From: Hyphococcus sp.
GTDB taxonomy: Bacteria > Pseudomonadota > Alphaproteobacteria > Caulobacterales > Parvularculaceae
Length of the DNA: 64,000 nucleotides
Direction of reading: 5' to 3'
NCBI GenBank assembly: GCA_028284345.1
Contig: JANQRY010000003.1
Span: 496,001-560,000 of the forward strand
The notes under the pieces were generated by a model. It was not told the DNA's origin, did not search any database, and saw nothing but the letters and a program-made list of their open reading frames with translations. How positions within the stretch are numbered: position 1 is the stretch's first letter; each line of letters begins with the position of its first letter. Positions 25,291-34,939 of the stretch are shown here, piece by piece. A program made the position numbers and the translations under genes.

Positions 25291-28097
25291 CACATCGCTT
25301 TCAGAAGCGCAAGCTGGTCGGCGATAAGGTCAAGCTGCTGATCGATCAGGCCCTCAACCGCGCCGTTTTTCGCGCCGTTAACGCTTTCCGCTTTCACTGC
25401 AACGTCTGCGCCAGAGGCCGCTTGCGCGCCGGCGGGCTCAACCCAGAAACGCTTGCGTTCAAAGGCGTAGGTGGGCAGGGGCACGCGCCGCCGGCGTCCG
25501 ACGGTTAACGCATCCCAGTCGGGCGCGGCGCCATGGGCCCAGAGACGCCCGATCGTTTCGAGCATGGCGGCGACATCGCCGTCCGCGTCGCCGGCCCCCA
25601 GCGCGGGAAACGCCTTCGCAGACGGTCCGAAGATACGGCGCGCGAAACCGGTCAGCGCCCGGCCGGGGCCCAGCTCAACGAAAAGGCGGGCCCGGTCCGT
25701 TTCGCCGGCGGCGCGCAAAGCGTCGCAAAACAGAACAGGGCGCATCATTTCATCGCCCCAATAGTCGGGGTCCGCGAGCGCATCGCCGCGCGCCTTCTCG
25801 CCGGTCAAGCTTGAATAAAAATCTAGTTCGGCGGACGCCATGGTTAACGACGACGCCTTGTCCACAAGCGCTGCTCTGGCCCCGGCCATCATCGGCGAGT
25901 GAAAAGCATGCGACGTTTTCAGCGGCGTCGCGGCGATTCCCTCCGCGTCGAGGTCCCGCATGAGACGGGCGACAGCGTTGTCATCGCCGCTCACGACGCA
26001 GGCGCCCGGCGCGTTGATTGCGGCGATGCTGACGCCGTCCGGCAACCTGCCCCGCAACGCTTCCGCGTCTTCCATGACCGCAAGCATGCAGCCGGGCGGC
26101 TGGGCCTGCATGGCCGCGCCGCGCGCCGCCACCAGTCGGGCGCCGTCTTCAAGGGAAAAAACGCCGGCGGTCGCCGCGGCGGCGAATTCTCCGATGGAAT
26201 GTCCGACGACCCCCGCGGGTTCTACGCCCCAGCTTTTCATCAGCGCGGCGAGCGCGCATTCAATTGCATAGAGCGCCGGCTGCGTATTGGCGGTGTCGGC
26301 GAGCTGGCGCGCCGCCGCTTCCTCTGAAAGATCCGAGTCTTTGTCCCACAGGAGAAAGTCGCGAACGTCGCGGCCATAGTTCTCATCGGCGAGAAATATC
26401 TCCGCAATGCGGTCCACGGTGTTTCGAAAAACGGGTTCGGACCGGTAAAGGTCGCGGCCCATGCCCGGATATTGCGCGCCCTGCCCCGGGAACATGAAAA
26501 TGATTTCCGGCGCCGACGCATCGGCGACGCCTTTGTCGTCCGGGCGCAGCGCATCGCGCAGTTTTGACGCCGCGCCCGCAAGATTGGACGCGACGACGAA
26601 ACGGCGGTGCTCGAATTGCTTGCGGCCGATCCGCAACGTGTGAGCCGCGTCGGCAAGCTCCGTGTCGGGATGATCTTCGAGATGCGCGGCGAGACGCGCC
26701 GCCTGCTCCTCAAGCGCCGCTTCGGAACGCGCGGAGAGAACAATCAGTTCATGGGACCGGCGCGCCGGATCCAAATGTAAGGCCGGGCCTTCTTCGACAA
26801 CAACATGGGCGTTCGTACCGCCAACGCCGAAGGACGAAACGCCGGCGCGGCGGGGCCCGTCTGATTGCCAATGCTGCAGTTCCGTATTGATGTAAAACGG
26901 CGTTTCGGCGAAATCGATTTTCGGATTGGGCGCCTCGAAATGCAGCAGCGGCGGCAGGACCTGATCATTGAGCGCCAGCGACGTCTTGATCAGCCCGATG
27001 GCGCCGGAGGCGCAATCGAGATGACCGAGATTGGCCTTTACCGATCCGAGCGCGCAATATTGCTTCTCGTCCGTGTCCCGACGATAGGCGGTTGTAAGTC
27101 CCGCCGCTTCGATGGGATCGCCGAGCGGCGTCGCCGTGCCGTGCGCTTCCACATAGCCGATCGAGCGCGCGTCGACGCCGCCCATGCCGAGGGCCAGCGA
27201 GATGACTTCCGCCTGTCCGTCGACGCTTGGCGCCGTGTAGCTCAGCTTTTCGCCGCCGTCATTATTCGTCGCATAGCCGCGGATAACGGCGTAAATGGTG
27301 TCCCCGTCCCGCACCGCGTCCTCAGCGCGTTTGAGGAGCACAACCGCGGCGCCGTTTGAAAACACCGTCCCGGCGGCGTTTTTGTCGAAGGGGCGGCAAC
27401 GCCCGTCCGGCGACAACATACCGCCTTCTTTGTAAAAGTACCCTTTGTGTTGCGGCAGCACGATGGTGACGCCGCCGGCGAGCGCCATATCGCATTGATA
27501 GGATTCGATGCTCTGGCACGCCGTCGCAATCGCCACCAGCGACGTGGAACAGGCCGTCTGCAGCGTCATGGCGGGACCGCGCAGGCCCAGCTTGTAGGCG
27601 ACGCGCGTTGCAAGATAATCCTTGTCGTTGCCGAGTTCCGTCTGCAGCGAACCGACCTGGATCGACTCAACGAGCCTGCGGCGGAATTCTTCATCAGAAC
27701 ACAGATTGTTGAGGACGTAGGTGTCCATATAGCAACCGCCGAACACCCCGACGGCGCCCGGATAGCGCGACGGGTCATAGCCCCCGCGTTCCATCGCCTC
27801 CCAGCAAATCTCCAGAAACACGCGATGTTGCGGATCCATGACTTCCGCTTCTTTCGGCAGGTAACCGAAAAAGCGAGCGTCAAACATGTCGATGTCGTCG
27901 AGAACGCCCTTGGCGCAGACATAGTCCCCAGCGTCCGCCTCATCGGCGGAGGGCGGCAATTCGAGATCGTCCGGCGAGAACCGGGTGATCGAGTCAACGC
28001 CGTTTTTGATGTTTTCCCAGAACTTGTCGACATTGTCGGCGCCGGGAAACCGGCCGGCCATGCCGACGATAGCGACGCCTTTCACATCCTCGCTCAT
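25290..28097 (-). CDS. Type I polyketide synthase, KS-AT
   Basis: 935 aa. Ketosynthase triad: Cys183 in TACSTSL, His319 in EAHGTATPLGDP, His359 in ANLGHL. The acyltransferase has Ser634 in GHSIGE and HAFH (730-733), the motif for malonyl-CoA. After PLPTYAFERKRFW the protein ends with a short helical tail (GLIDQQLDLIADQLALL), a likely docking element. It carries no KR, DH, ER or own ACP, so the extension product stays a beta-ketone; the ACP is at the N-terminus of the next protein. Overlaps both neighbours at their start and stop codons. Confidence 0.93.
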   Translation of the reverse strand: MSEDVKGVAIVGMAGRFPGADNVDKFWENIKNGVDSITRFSPDDLELPPSADEADAGDYVCAKGVLDDIDMFDARFFGYLPKEAEVMDPQHRVFLEICWEAMERGGYDPSRYPGAVGVFGGCYMDTYVLNNLCSDEEFRRRLVESIQVGSLQTELGNDKDYLATRVAYKLGLRGPAMTLQTACSTSLVAIATACQSIESYQCDMALAGGVTIVLPQHKGYFYKEGGMLSPDGRCRPFDKNAAGTVFSNGAAVVLLKRAEDAVRDGDTIYAVIRGYATNNDGGEKLSYTAPSVDGQAEVISLALGMGGVDARSIGYVEAHGTATPLGDPIEAAGLTTAYRRDTDEKQYCALGSVKANLGHLDCASGAIGLIKTSLALNDQVLPPLLHFEAPNPKIDFAETPFYINTELQHWQSDGPRRAGVSSFGVGGTNAHVVVEEGPALHLDPARRSHELIVLSARSEAALEEQAARLAAHLEDHPDTELADAAHTLRIGRKQFEHRRFVVASNLAGAASKLRDALRPDDKGVADASAPEIIFMFPGQGAQYPGMGRDLYRSEPVFRNTVDRIAEIFLADENYGRDVRDFLLWDKDSDLSEEAAARQLADTANTQPALYAIECALAALMKSWGVEPAGVVGHSIGEFAAAATAGVFSLEDGARLVAARGAAMQAQPPGCMLAVMEDAEALRGRLPDGVSIAAINAPGACVVSGDDNAVARLMRDLDAEGIAATPLKTSHAFHSPMMAGARAALVDKASSLTMASAELDFYSSLTGEKARGDALADPDYWGDEMMRPVLFCDALRAAGETDRARLFVELGPGRALTGFARRIFGPSAKAFPALGAGDADGDVAAMLETIGRLWAHGAAPDWDALTVGRRRRVPLPTYAFERKRFWVEPAGAQAASGADVAVKAESVNGAKNGAVEGLIDQQLDLIADQLALLKAM

Positions 28098-30124
28098 TGC
28101 AGCGCCTCCCGCATCTCTTTCATGCGCCGCGACTGTTGCGCGCGCGTATGGGCCATGGCGTTCGCCCGCGCGCCCACGGAGGACTCAGCGCGCGCGTCCT
28201 CGTCGCCAAGGCGCCGCGCAAGCCGCGCCGGCGTCGAACACTCAAACATCAAGGTGAGATCGAGCGGACGTTGCAGAAACGCAGCCAAGCGCGAATGGAC
28301 CTGAACCAGATCAATGGATTTTCCGCCCAACGCGGCGAAGGAATCCTCCGCGCCGACAGGCGACACCGCCAGCACGTCTTCCCAGATCCGCGCGATCTCG
28401 CTTTCAAGACCGCGCGCCGGCGCGACGAACGTTGTCTCAAGACTGCGCGGCCTCCTACGTTCCTCACGCGCAGCGCGGACAATCGCGCGTCCGGTCGTCA
28501 GTTCCGTTGCGATATACGACCAGTCGACGACCGGCGCATCGCCTGAAAGGCGCGCCGCCGGTTTTGGTTGCGCGGACGGCGCCGGCGCGCGCGACGGGTC
28601 GAACGTCGCCGCCGCGAGTTTGCCCGCCGCAATCAAATTGCCGCCGTCGCTTGGCGCGCTCTCAAGGAGCACAGCGAGAAATTGGCGCGCCGGCTCATTG
28701 CGCGGGCCCTGCGCGAAGGCAAAGGACGCCTCGCCGACGCCGGCGCGCTTTGCGGTTTGACCAATATGCGCCGCCATTTGATATTCGACGCCGCGACCAA
28801 GGGCGCGGCAGCTCAACGAGAATAGATCGACGGATATCTGATCGGCGCATCGCCGCAATCCAATCACGCCGACGACGCCGTAATCGCCGAAGCGGTCCTT
28901 CGTCGAAACGGCAAAGAGACGATGATCCGGTTCCGCAACCCAGGCGCTGAGTTCTGCTTGCGTAAAGCGTCGCAAAGTCGTGTTGAACTGGTTCGTGCGC
29001 TGCGTCAGTTGGGCGAGTCGCGCGATATTGCCTGCGTCGACGCCGACGATATCCACTTCAAGGCGCAGGCTTTCGATAAAGGCTTTCAAAGTCGGCGCGG
29101 CGTTCGCTTCTTTTTTGCGAGCGGCGTCCTCACGATACATCCGGCGGCGATTGCGGTCTTCCTCAGTCGCCGGCGCCGGATCCAGAAGCCAGAGGTGCTC
29201 GGCGAATTCGGACACCGGCGAGACCGTCGCCGAGATAACGCCGGGCATGCGCGCTTGCATCGCTGCGATTTCGACCGGGTTGTCGTCGAGAAATACGATC
29301 GACTCTTCGGCGAACCCGAATTGCTGTGCGATGGCGGCGAGATTGTCCGCCTTGTCGCGCCAGTTGACGCTGCGCGCGAGAACATGATCGAGCGACAGCG
29401 TCATCTCCGTATGCTGTTCAAATACTGACGCAACATCGTCGTCATTATTTTTGCTCAGGAGCGCGATGGCGACGCCGGCTTCCGACAGCACTTTGAGACG
29501 ACGCTGCAAGGCGGTCGCCGCCTCGTCAATGCGCAAACCCTTTACGCCCTCCTCGCCGACAACGCCGCGCCACAGCGTCTCGTCGCAATCGACCGCCGCC
29601 AGTTTGAGCGGCGTCCGTCGCGCCGCATGGGCGCGCCGGACCAGCTCCGCCGAAAGCGCCGCAAACGCTTCCGGCGTAAAGGCAACCGACACGGCGACGT
29701 CGGCGCGGGCGTCGAACGGCTCCGTCACGCGGTAGCGGTCAAAGATGTCGGCGGCGTCGACAATGGCGCAGCGTTCGTCGAGCGTTGATCGGAACACCGC
29801 GTCCAACGCCGGCGCTTGGCCCTCGCCCCGGTCCGGACAAAGCACGACGACAAACGGCAATCCGGTTGCGTTCATCGCGATTGCGAGGTCCCGGGCAGCA
29901 TCCGCTGCACCGCCAAGATCACTCCATCGCACGAGCAGAACACGCGCGGCGGCGCGTTGATCATTCAGCGCGCTCTCCGGCCTTAACAGTGATTGATAGA
30001 GATTGGCCGCCGGCGTCAGCGAAAACTCTACGCTCGCGCCCAATATGCGCGACCAGAACGGCGCAAAATCATGGAGCGGATCGGCGGTAAAGCTTGCTCC
30101 AATCGCCAGCGTTAACCGGTTCAT
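28094..30124 (-). CDS. FkbH-like HAD-GNAT-carrier protein (glyceryl-type starter loader)
   Basis: 676 aa from ATG 30124; a GTG 7 codons earlier also has a purine-rich site. The N-terminal region is FkbH-like. The HAD-IIIC domain has the nucleophile motif DCDETLW (Asp179, Asp181, Thr183) and DDNP (280-283). A GNAT-like segment follows (about 330-500, RFGDYGVVGVI), and then a carrier domain with Ser603 in LGGKSI. Characterised FkbH proteins convert 1,3-bisphosphoglycerate to a glyceryl thioester on a carrier protein. Here HAD, GNAT and carrier are on one polypeptide directly upstream of the KS-AT, so it probably supplies the starter. The exact C3 unit is unproven. Confidence 0.87.
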   Translation of the reverse strand: MNRLTLAIGASFTADPLHDFAPFWSRILGASVEFSLTPAANLYQSLLRPESALNDQRAAARVLLVRWSDLGGAADAARDLAIAMNATGLPFVVVLCPDRGEGQAPALDAVFRSTLDERCAIVDAADIFDRYRVTEPFDARADVAVSVAFTPEAFAALSAELVRRAHAARRTPLKLAAVDCDETLWRGVVGEEGVKGLRIDEAATALQRRLKVLSEAGVAIALLSKNNDDDVASVFEQHTEMTLSLDHVLARSVNWRDKADNLAAIAQQFGFAEESIVFLDDNPVEIAAMQARMPGVISATVSPVSEFAEHLWLLDPAPATEEDRNRRRMYREDAARKKEANAAPTLKAFIESLRLEVDIVGVDAGNIARLAQLTQRTNQFNTTLRRFTQAELSAWVAEPDHRLFAVSTKDRFGDYGVVGVIGLRRCADQISVDLFSLSCRALGRGVEYQMAAHIGQTAKRAGVGEASFAFAQGPRNEPARQFLAVLLESAPSDGGNLIAAGKLAAATFDPSRAPAPSAQPKPAARLSGDAPVVDWSYIATELTTGRAIVRAAREERRRPRSLETTFVAPARGLESEIARIWEDVLAVSPVGAEDSFAALGGKSIDLVQVHSRLAAFLQRPLDLTLMFECSTPARLARRLGDEDARAESSVGARANAMAHTRAQQSRRMKEMREALQ

Positions 30125-30164
30125 TGCGGGGGCCCCTGCTTTCACATGCCCCCGCGCCGATCAT

Positions 30165-30914
30165 CTAATAGCGGGAGCCTCTTTGCGGCTTTACGCGCAG
30201 AACGTGCAAGTTCGGGGCCGCGAGATCGACGGCGATAGCAGCGCAGTAACCCTCTAAGGGCTTGAAGGCGCGCAGGGCCCAGTCGCGCGCAACGGTGATG
30301 TCGCCGTCGGCCCGTAAGATTTCGGGCCGGTCGCCGGGCTTCAGGGAAACTTCAAAAGCGGCGAGCGGCGCCGAAAGCCCGACCCCCATCGCCTTGACCA
30401 CCGCCTCCTTGCGGGTCCAGCAGTTAAAGAACCCGTCGGCCCACGCCGCGCCGGAGAGCGCATCGAGCGCAGACTGTTCCGCCGGCGAGAAATGCTGGCG
30501 TGCAACTTCGGCGAGATCGTCGCTCATGCGCGCCGCTTCGATATCGGCGCCGAGCGTCGCCGCACTGGAAACAGCGAGCAGTCCCCACCCTTCCGATCGC
30601 GAATAGTTAAAGTTGACGCCGCCGCCTTTCAGCGACGGGCGCCCATTCTCCGCAATGACAAAGCCGAGGTCCTGCGGCGCCGCGTTTTGATAGCGTCCGA
30701 GAATGCGCCGGATCGCGTCGTGCCCGGCGATGAATCGGCGCCGGTCGCGATCAAACCGGAAACGCGATGCGCGCTCGCGCTCTGCGTCGTCCAGAACGCT
30801 CTCGCCCGTGTCTCCTTCCAGGGAAAACAACCAGCAATGAACATCGCTAGCCGGCAATGGGACCGGCGCGCCGTCCAGGCTTTCAACATCTTCACTGATG
30901 AATTCGCTATTCAT
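30165..30914 (-). CDS. 4'-phosphopantetheinyl transferase, Sfp type
   Basis: 249 aa from ATG 30914; a TTG two codons earlier is less likely. Sfp-type motifs are visible: RFRFDRDRRRFIAGHDAIRRIL, GADIE (122-126, magnesium ligands) and WTRKEAVVKAMG (166-177). It installs the phosphopantetheine arm on carrier proteins. It is the first gene of the operon, 40 bp upstream of the FkbH-like loader, and so probably serves the four carrier domains encoded downstream. Confidence 0.92.
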   Translation of the reverse strand: MNSEFISEDVESLDGAPVPLPASDVHCWLFSLEGDTGESVLDDAERERASRFRFDRDRRRFIAGHDAIRRILGRYQNAAPQDLGFVIAENGRPSLKGGGVNFNYSRSEGWGLLAVSSAATLGADIEAARMSDDLAEVARQHFSPAEQSALDALSGAAWADGFFNCWTRKEAVVKAMGVGLSAPLAAFEVSLKPGDRPEILRADGDITVARDWALRAFKPLEGYCAAIAVDLAAPNLHVLRVKPQRGSRY

Positions 30915-31087
30915 GAACAAAGACTATCACGGGCGCGACGGACGGGAAAAACGCAATTATGCACAGACGGCGCCGTTATTGCCGATGGCGCGCCGGCGGA
31001 AACAATACGGCTTCGCTAATGTCGCGAGCGCTGGCCTCGCCGTCCCTGGTTGATATACTTACGCCCAACCACTCAGGAGCATGAGCC

Positions 31088-31642
31088 ATGAAATTTGCCG
31101 CAACAGCAGCCTCGTTCCTCGTTGCGATCGCCGCATCGGGACCGGTCCTCGCCGACGGCGCGAGCGATATCGAAGCCTGCCGCGTAAACAGCGCCTCCCC
31201 CGAAGCGCGCATCGCCTGCCTCGAAGCCGCGCTCTTACAACACGACGCTGTTTCCGCCGCCCAAGCGACGCCCGCGCCCGTCGCGGAAGCGCCCGGCGGC
31301 GCCAGCGCGACGATGGAGGCGAACAACGCCGCCGACGCGGAGGTGTTGGAACTCGGCGCCGAGCAGGTGCGCACGCAAGAGGAAATCGATGAGCGACAGA
31401 AAAAGCGGCAGGCGCAAAAAGTCCTCGCCGCGGTGACCGATCTCGCGCGCACGCAGACCGGCAGCTACATATTCTTTCTCGATAACGGTCAGATCTGGCG
31501 CCAGAAGAAATCGGACAGCAATACGAAAACCATTTCCATGCGCGCCTCCTATGAGGCGGAGGTTTCCCGCGGCGCCATCAGCGGCTATCGACTGAAGCTT
31601 ACCGGCATTCGCCGCTCATTTGCTGTCGAACGCGTCAAATAG
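31088..31642 (+). CDS. Secreted protein of unknown function
   Basis: 184 aa with a signal peptide (cleavage near VLAD) and two cysteines in IEACRVNSASPEARIACLEAAL. An Ala-rich, charged coiled-coil-like linker (about 65-120) leads to a C-terminal beta domain with YIFFLDNGQIWRQ and YRLKLTG. The C-terminal LDNGQxWRQ pattern recurs in small exported proteins of alphaproteobacteria, with no known function. A CAGGAG ribosome site precedes the ATG and a strong hairpin follows the stop. It is divergent from the PPTase gene, with the two starts 174 bp apart. Confidence 0.8.
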   Translation: MKFAATAASFLVAIAASGPVLADGASDIEACRVNSASPEARIACLEAALLQHDAVSAAQATPAPVAEAPGGASATMEANNAADAEVLELGAEQVRTQEEIDERQKKRQAQKVLAAVTDLARTQTGSYIFFLDNGQIWRQKKSDSNTKTISMRASYEAEVSRGAISGYRLKLTGIRRSFAVERVK

Positions 31643-31671
31643 AAAACGGCGGCCCATGGGGCCGCCGTTTC
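31643..31671 (+). terminator. Bidirectional terminator hairpin
   Basis: A 12-bp stem, AAACGGCGGCCC / GGGCCGCCGTTT, with a 3-nt loop follows the stop at 31642. It lies between two convergent genes and has A/T ends on both sides, so it can serve both strands. Confidence 0.8.
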
Positions 31672-31693
31672 CCTTGTTTATGCGCTTCGGTCT

Positions 31694-34666
31694 CTAGAAC
31701 CGCACATTCGCGCCGAAGAAGAACCGGCGTCCGATCACGTCATAGAGCGACGGATCGGTGTTGGCGTCAGCGCCGCCGCCGCGGCCGGTGAAGCCAAAGC
31801 CGATGATCGGCGGCTCGTTGTCGAAGACGTTATCGATGCCGGCCAACAGACGCACATTCTCCGTAACGTCATAGGTCGTGGCGAGATCGAGATAGGTTTC
31901 GACCGCCGTATCCGGCGCCGCCAGATCGGAGATAGTCGCGACAAACGCATTCGTCAGCCCGCCAACAACACGCACCTGACCGCGGAACGACATCGGGCCC
32001 GCATTCAGCGTAACGTTGTTGGTGAGACGCCATTCCGGCTGGGCGAAATCGCCGAGCCCCGTGCACCCACCGCCAAAGATGCCGTTACAATCGGTCGGCG
32101 GAGAATCCGGCGTCGATTGCGTGGTGTTGGTCAGCGTGTAGTTGCCGAGATGGGCGAAATCGATATTCGCGTTCGACAGGAAACCGCGATCGCCAAAGAC
32201 ATTGGCGAGATCGAGATTGTACCGGATTTCCCAGTCGATGCCTTCGCGTTCTTCCGCGCCAAGGTTCACCCGCGGCTGGTCCAGACGAATGATCTGGCCG
32301 TTGAACGGGTTCCGGGTGATGCCCTGACAGAAGAAGTTGTTGAGGTCCTGCGACTGCACGCAGAGATTGGCGGTCGTCGTCGCGTTCACGTCGTCGATCG
32401 CGTCCGTCAGCGTGATGTTGTAGTAGTCAACAACAGCCGAGAAGTTCGGCATGGACGGCGGCGAAATCACCATGCCGACGGTCCAAGTGTTGGCCTTTTC
32501 TTCGGTAAGGTTCGGGTTGCCCGACGTGGTGCCGAGAACCTGGGCGTCGCCCTGGAAGTTGTTCGGGTCCGGCACGCCCTGCGCGATACAGAAGGCCTGG
32601 ATTTGCGCAACGGTCAAACCCGTCGTCGCCGCCGTGCCCATCTGGCCCGCCGTGTTGCAGGGATCGGCGAAAGTCGGCGAGTCGCCGACGAAGCCTTCGA
32701 ACAGTTCGGCGACATTCGGCGCCCGAACGGCGCGTTGGAACAGGCCGCGGATCTTAAATCCTTCGACCGGCGTCCACGAGCCGCCGCCGCCAAACGAGAC
32801 GGCCGAACCAACGGTGGTGTAGTCGGCGTAACGGATCGCCGCTTCCAGTTCCACACGTTCAAAGAACGGCTGGCCCGTGACGATCGGCACAAGCGTTTCG
32901 CCATAGACTTCCCAGACATTGAACGAACCGGACGTCGGGTCATTGTCGTTGCCCGGGCCAAGCTCGCCGGTTTGCAGCAGAAGATCAGGCCGGAAATCGG
33001 CCGCTTCGCTGCGATATTCAAAACCGAGCGCGGTTTGAACGGCGCCGGCCGGGAGTTCGAACAATTCGCCGTTCGCGGAAACGCTGGCGATGTGCTGTTC
33101 GGTCTCCGTGACCTGGATCGCGGTCGGCGAGATATACGCCAGCGCCGCCGGCGGAAGGCTGGTGTCGCCTTCGCCGAAGAGACGGATGGGCACGCATCCG
33201 CCGGCGCGGGCGGCCGGATCGATACATTGCGCGCCGCCGAGCCCGTCCGGTTCGGCCTGCAACGCCCGCTGAATGCGGATGTCCGACGTATAAGCGGCGA
33301 GGATCTCCGACGTATTGGTCCGCGCATAGGAGTAGTAGGCGTCGTACTGCCAGGGCGATCCGTTGGTTTCGAACGGAAGATCGCCGCGGCCGCCAATGAG
33401 GACGCGGAAAGCGTCGGTTTCGCGATCCGTGCGCCGCGGGCCCACTTCGACCATCCGGCGCGCAAGCGTCACCGGCAGGTTGGCGATGCCGTCGCCGGCG
33501 ACGTCGTCAATGCCCGGCGCGCCCGTGTCAAAGTTGTCCGACAGGAATGTCACGAGATCCGGATTGGCCGCGATCAACGGGTTCGTCAGCGGAACCTGTA
33601 GAAACGGCGGCGCATCCGTGATGTCGTTCGCGTCCTGCGCCAGTTGCTGTTCGTTGCGATTGTTGGCGTAGGAGATTTCCATATATGCGTCGAAGAACCG
33701 GCTCACTTCAAAATGGCTTTGGCCAAAGATCAGAAAACGTTCTGACGGGGTTTGCAGATAGTTTTCCGGTTGGAAGTTGAAGCTTTCGCCGTCGACATCG
33801 TTCGAAATCGGCGTGCCGTCCTCGGTAAACTTAACCGTCGACGCCGTAGACCCGTCCGGAAGAACGCCGCCGGCCGCGCCAAGATTGAGCTGGCCGCCGG
33901 GGATCCGGCCGGAGCCAAGCGTGATGAAGCCGTTCGGCGCGCCGATGTCGTCCATGGCGAATTCCGAGAACGGTCGCGCGCCCGCGCGAATTTCACCGCG
34001 ATTGTAGTAGTCGGCAAAGACCACCGCGTTGCCGCGACCGTCGGCGAAATCGCCGCCAATCGTCAGGTTGACGTTGTAGGTGTCGCCGTCGCTTTCGTCC
34101 GTGACGCCATAGCGCCCGCCAAGCTCAACGCCTTCAAAGTCGTCCTTCAGGATGAAGTTGACCGCGCCGGCGATGGCGTCCGAACCGTAAATCGAGGACG
34201 CGCCGCCCGTGACGACTTCAACCCGCTGGATCAGAGCCGACGGAATGTTGTTGACGTCGATGCGGCCTTGCTCGTCGCTGGACATGAAACGCCGGCCGTT
34301 GACGAGGATGAGCGTGCGCGGCGAACCGGACAGGGCGTTCAACGCCCGCAGGTCAACCGTCGACGCGCCCGTGCCGCCATTGTTGGTCGTGCTGGTCAGT
34401 TCCGGCGCTATTTGCGGCAGTTCGTTGAGGAAGTCTTCAACAAGCACCGAGCCGGACAGCGTGATGTCCTGTTGATTGACAACGCTGATAGGGCTTGAGG
34501 CTTGCAGATCAGCCCGCGGGATCCGCGAACCGGTGACAATGATGGTGTCGTCGACGGCGTCGCCGTCGTCCTGCGCAATGGCAGGCTGCCCCGTCAGGGC
34601 GAATCCTGACAAAGCGGTTACGGCGAGCAGGCTCGTGCGAACCCGCCCGGATTTAAATTTCGACAT
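31694..34666 (-). CDS. TonB-dependent receptor
   Basis: 990 aa from ATG 34666, chosen because GAGGG lies 6 nt upstream. Signal peptide (cleavage near AIAQ), TonB box DDTIIVTGS, plug domain (about 45-160, with RTLILVNGRRF and GASSIYGSDAIAGAVNFIL) and a large 22-strand-type barrel ending in an aromatic residue (GANVRF). This belongs to the big receptors common in oligotrophic marine alphaproteobacteria that import peptides, glycans or siderophores. It has no STN signalling domain. The substrate cannot be read from sequence. Confidence 0.92.
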   Translation of the reverse strand: MSKFKSGRVRTSLLAVTALSGFALTGQPAIAQDDGDAVDDTIIVTGSRIPRADLQASSPISVVNQQDITLSGSVLVEDFLNELPQIAPELTSTTNNGGTGASTVDLRALNALSGSPRTLILVNGRRFMSSDEQGRIDVNNIPSALIQRVEVVTGGASSIYGSDAIAGAVNFILKDDFEGVELGGRYGVTDESDGDTYNVNLTIGGDFADGRGNAVVFADYYNRGEIRAGARPFSEFAMDDIGAPNGFITLGSGRIPGGQLNLGAAGGVLPDGSTASTVKFTEDGTPISNDVDGESFNFQPENYLQTPSERFLIFGQSHFEVSRFFDAYMEISYANNRNEQQLAQDANDITDAPPFLQVPLTNPLIAANPDLVTFLSDNFDTGAPGIDDVAGDGIANLPVTLARRMVEVGPRRTDRETDAFRVLIGGRGDLPFETNGSPWQYDAYYSYARTNTSEILAAYTSDIRIQRALQAEPDGLGGAQCIDPAARAGGCVPIRLFGEGDTSLPPAALAYISPTAIQVTETEQHIASVSANGELFELPAGAVQTALGFEYRSEAADFRPDLLLQTGELGPGNDNDPTSGSFNVWEVYGETLVPIVTGQPFFERVELEAAIRYADYTTVGSAVSFGGGGSWTPVEGFKIRGLFQRAVRAPNVAELFEGFVGDSPTFADPCNTAGQMGTAATTGLTVAQIQAFCIAQGVPDPNNFQGDAQVLGTTSGNPNLTEEKANTWTVGMVISPPSMPNFSAVVDYYNITLTDAIDDVNATTTANLCVQSQDLNNFFCQGITRNPFNGQIIRLDQPRVNLGAEEREGIDWEIRYNLDLANVFGDRGFLSNANIDFAHLGNYTLTNTTQSTPDSPPTDCNGIFGGGCTGLGDFAQPEWRLTNNVTLNAGPMSFRGQVRVVGGLTNAFVATISDLAAPDTAVETYLDLATTYDVTENVRLLAGIDNVFDNEPPIIGFGFTGRGGGADANTDPSLYDVIGRRFFFGANVRF

Positions 34667-34883
34667 GATATCCCTCACTTAGTTCGTGTTTTTTACTTTA
34701 TCGAGTGTCGACAAGCCCAAGCGATGATGCGAAACGCGCAATGCTTGGCTCCCGTCGTTGCGCGCATTGTGAGCGCGTCGCACACTGAGACAAGAAACTT
34801 GCGCAGCACCCTCAGCAGAATCTGCCAACGAATTTGTGATTGTGGCTCGGGCGCAACATGGTTAACGCTGCAGGTCGCATAAA

Positions 34884-34898
34884 TTAACGCACGGTTAA
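34884..34898. promoter_or_regulatory. CtrA-type box TTAA-N7-TTAA
   Basis: A perfect TTAA, seven bases, TTAA in the 612-bp gap between the TonB receptor and the sigma factor gene. Further TTAACG half-sites flank it at 34862 and 34916. It matches the CtrA consensus of Caulobacter-like bacteria. Occupancy is inferred. Confidence 0.5.
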
Positions 34899-34939
34899 TG
34901 TTCCGCCGCAGCTATTAACGCTTGCGGTTCTGTAATGAA

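Noticed and set aside
32117-33601. 494-codon plus-strand frame opposite the TonB receptor
   Set aside because: Shadow of the receptor gene; no signal peptide or motif.
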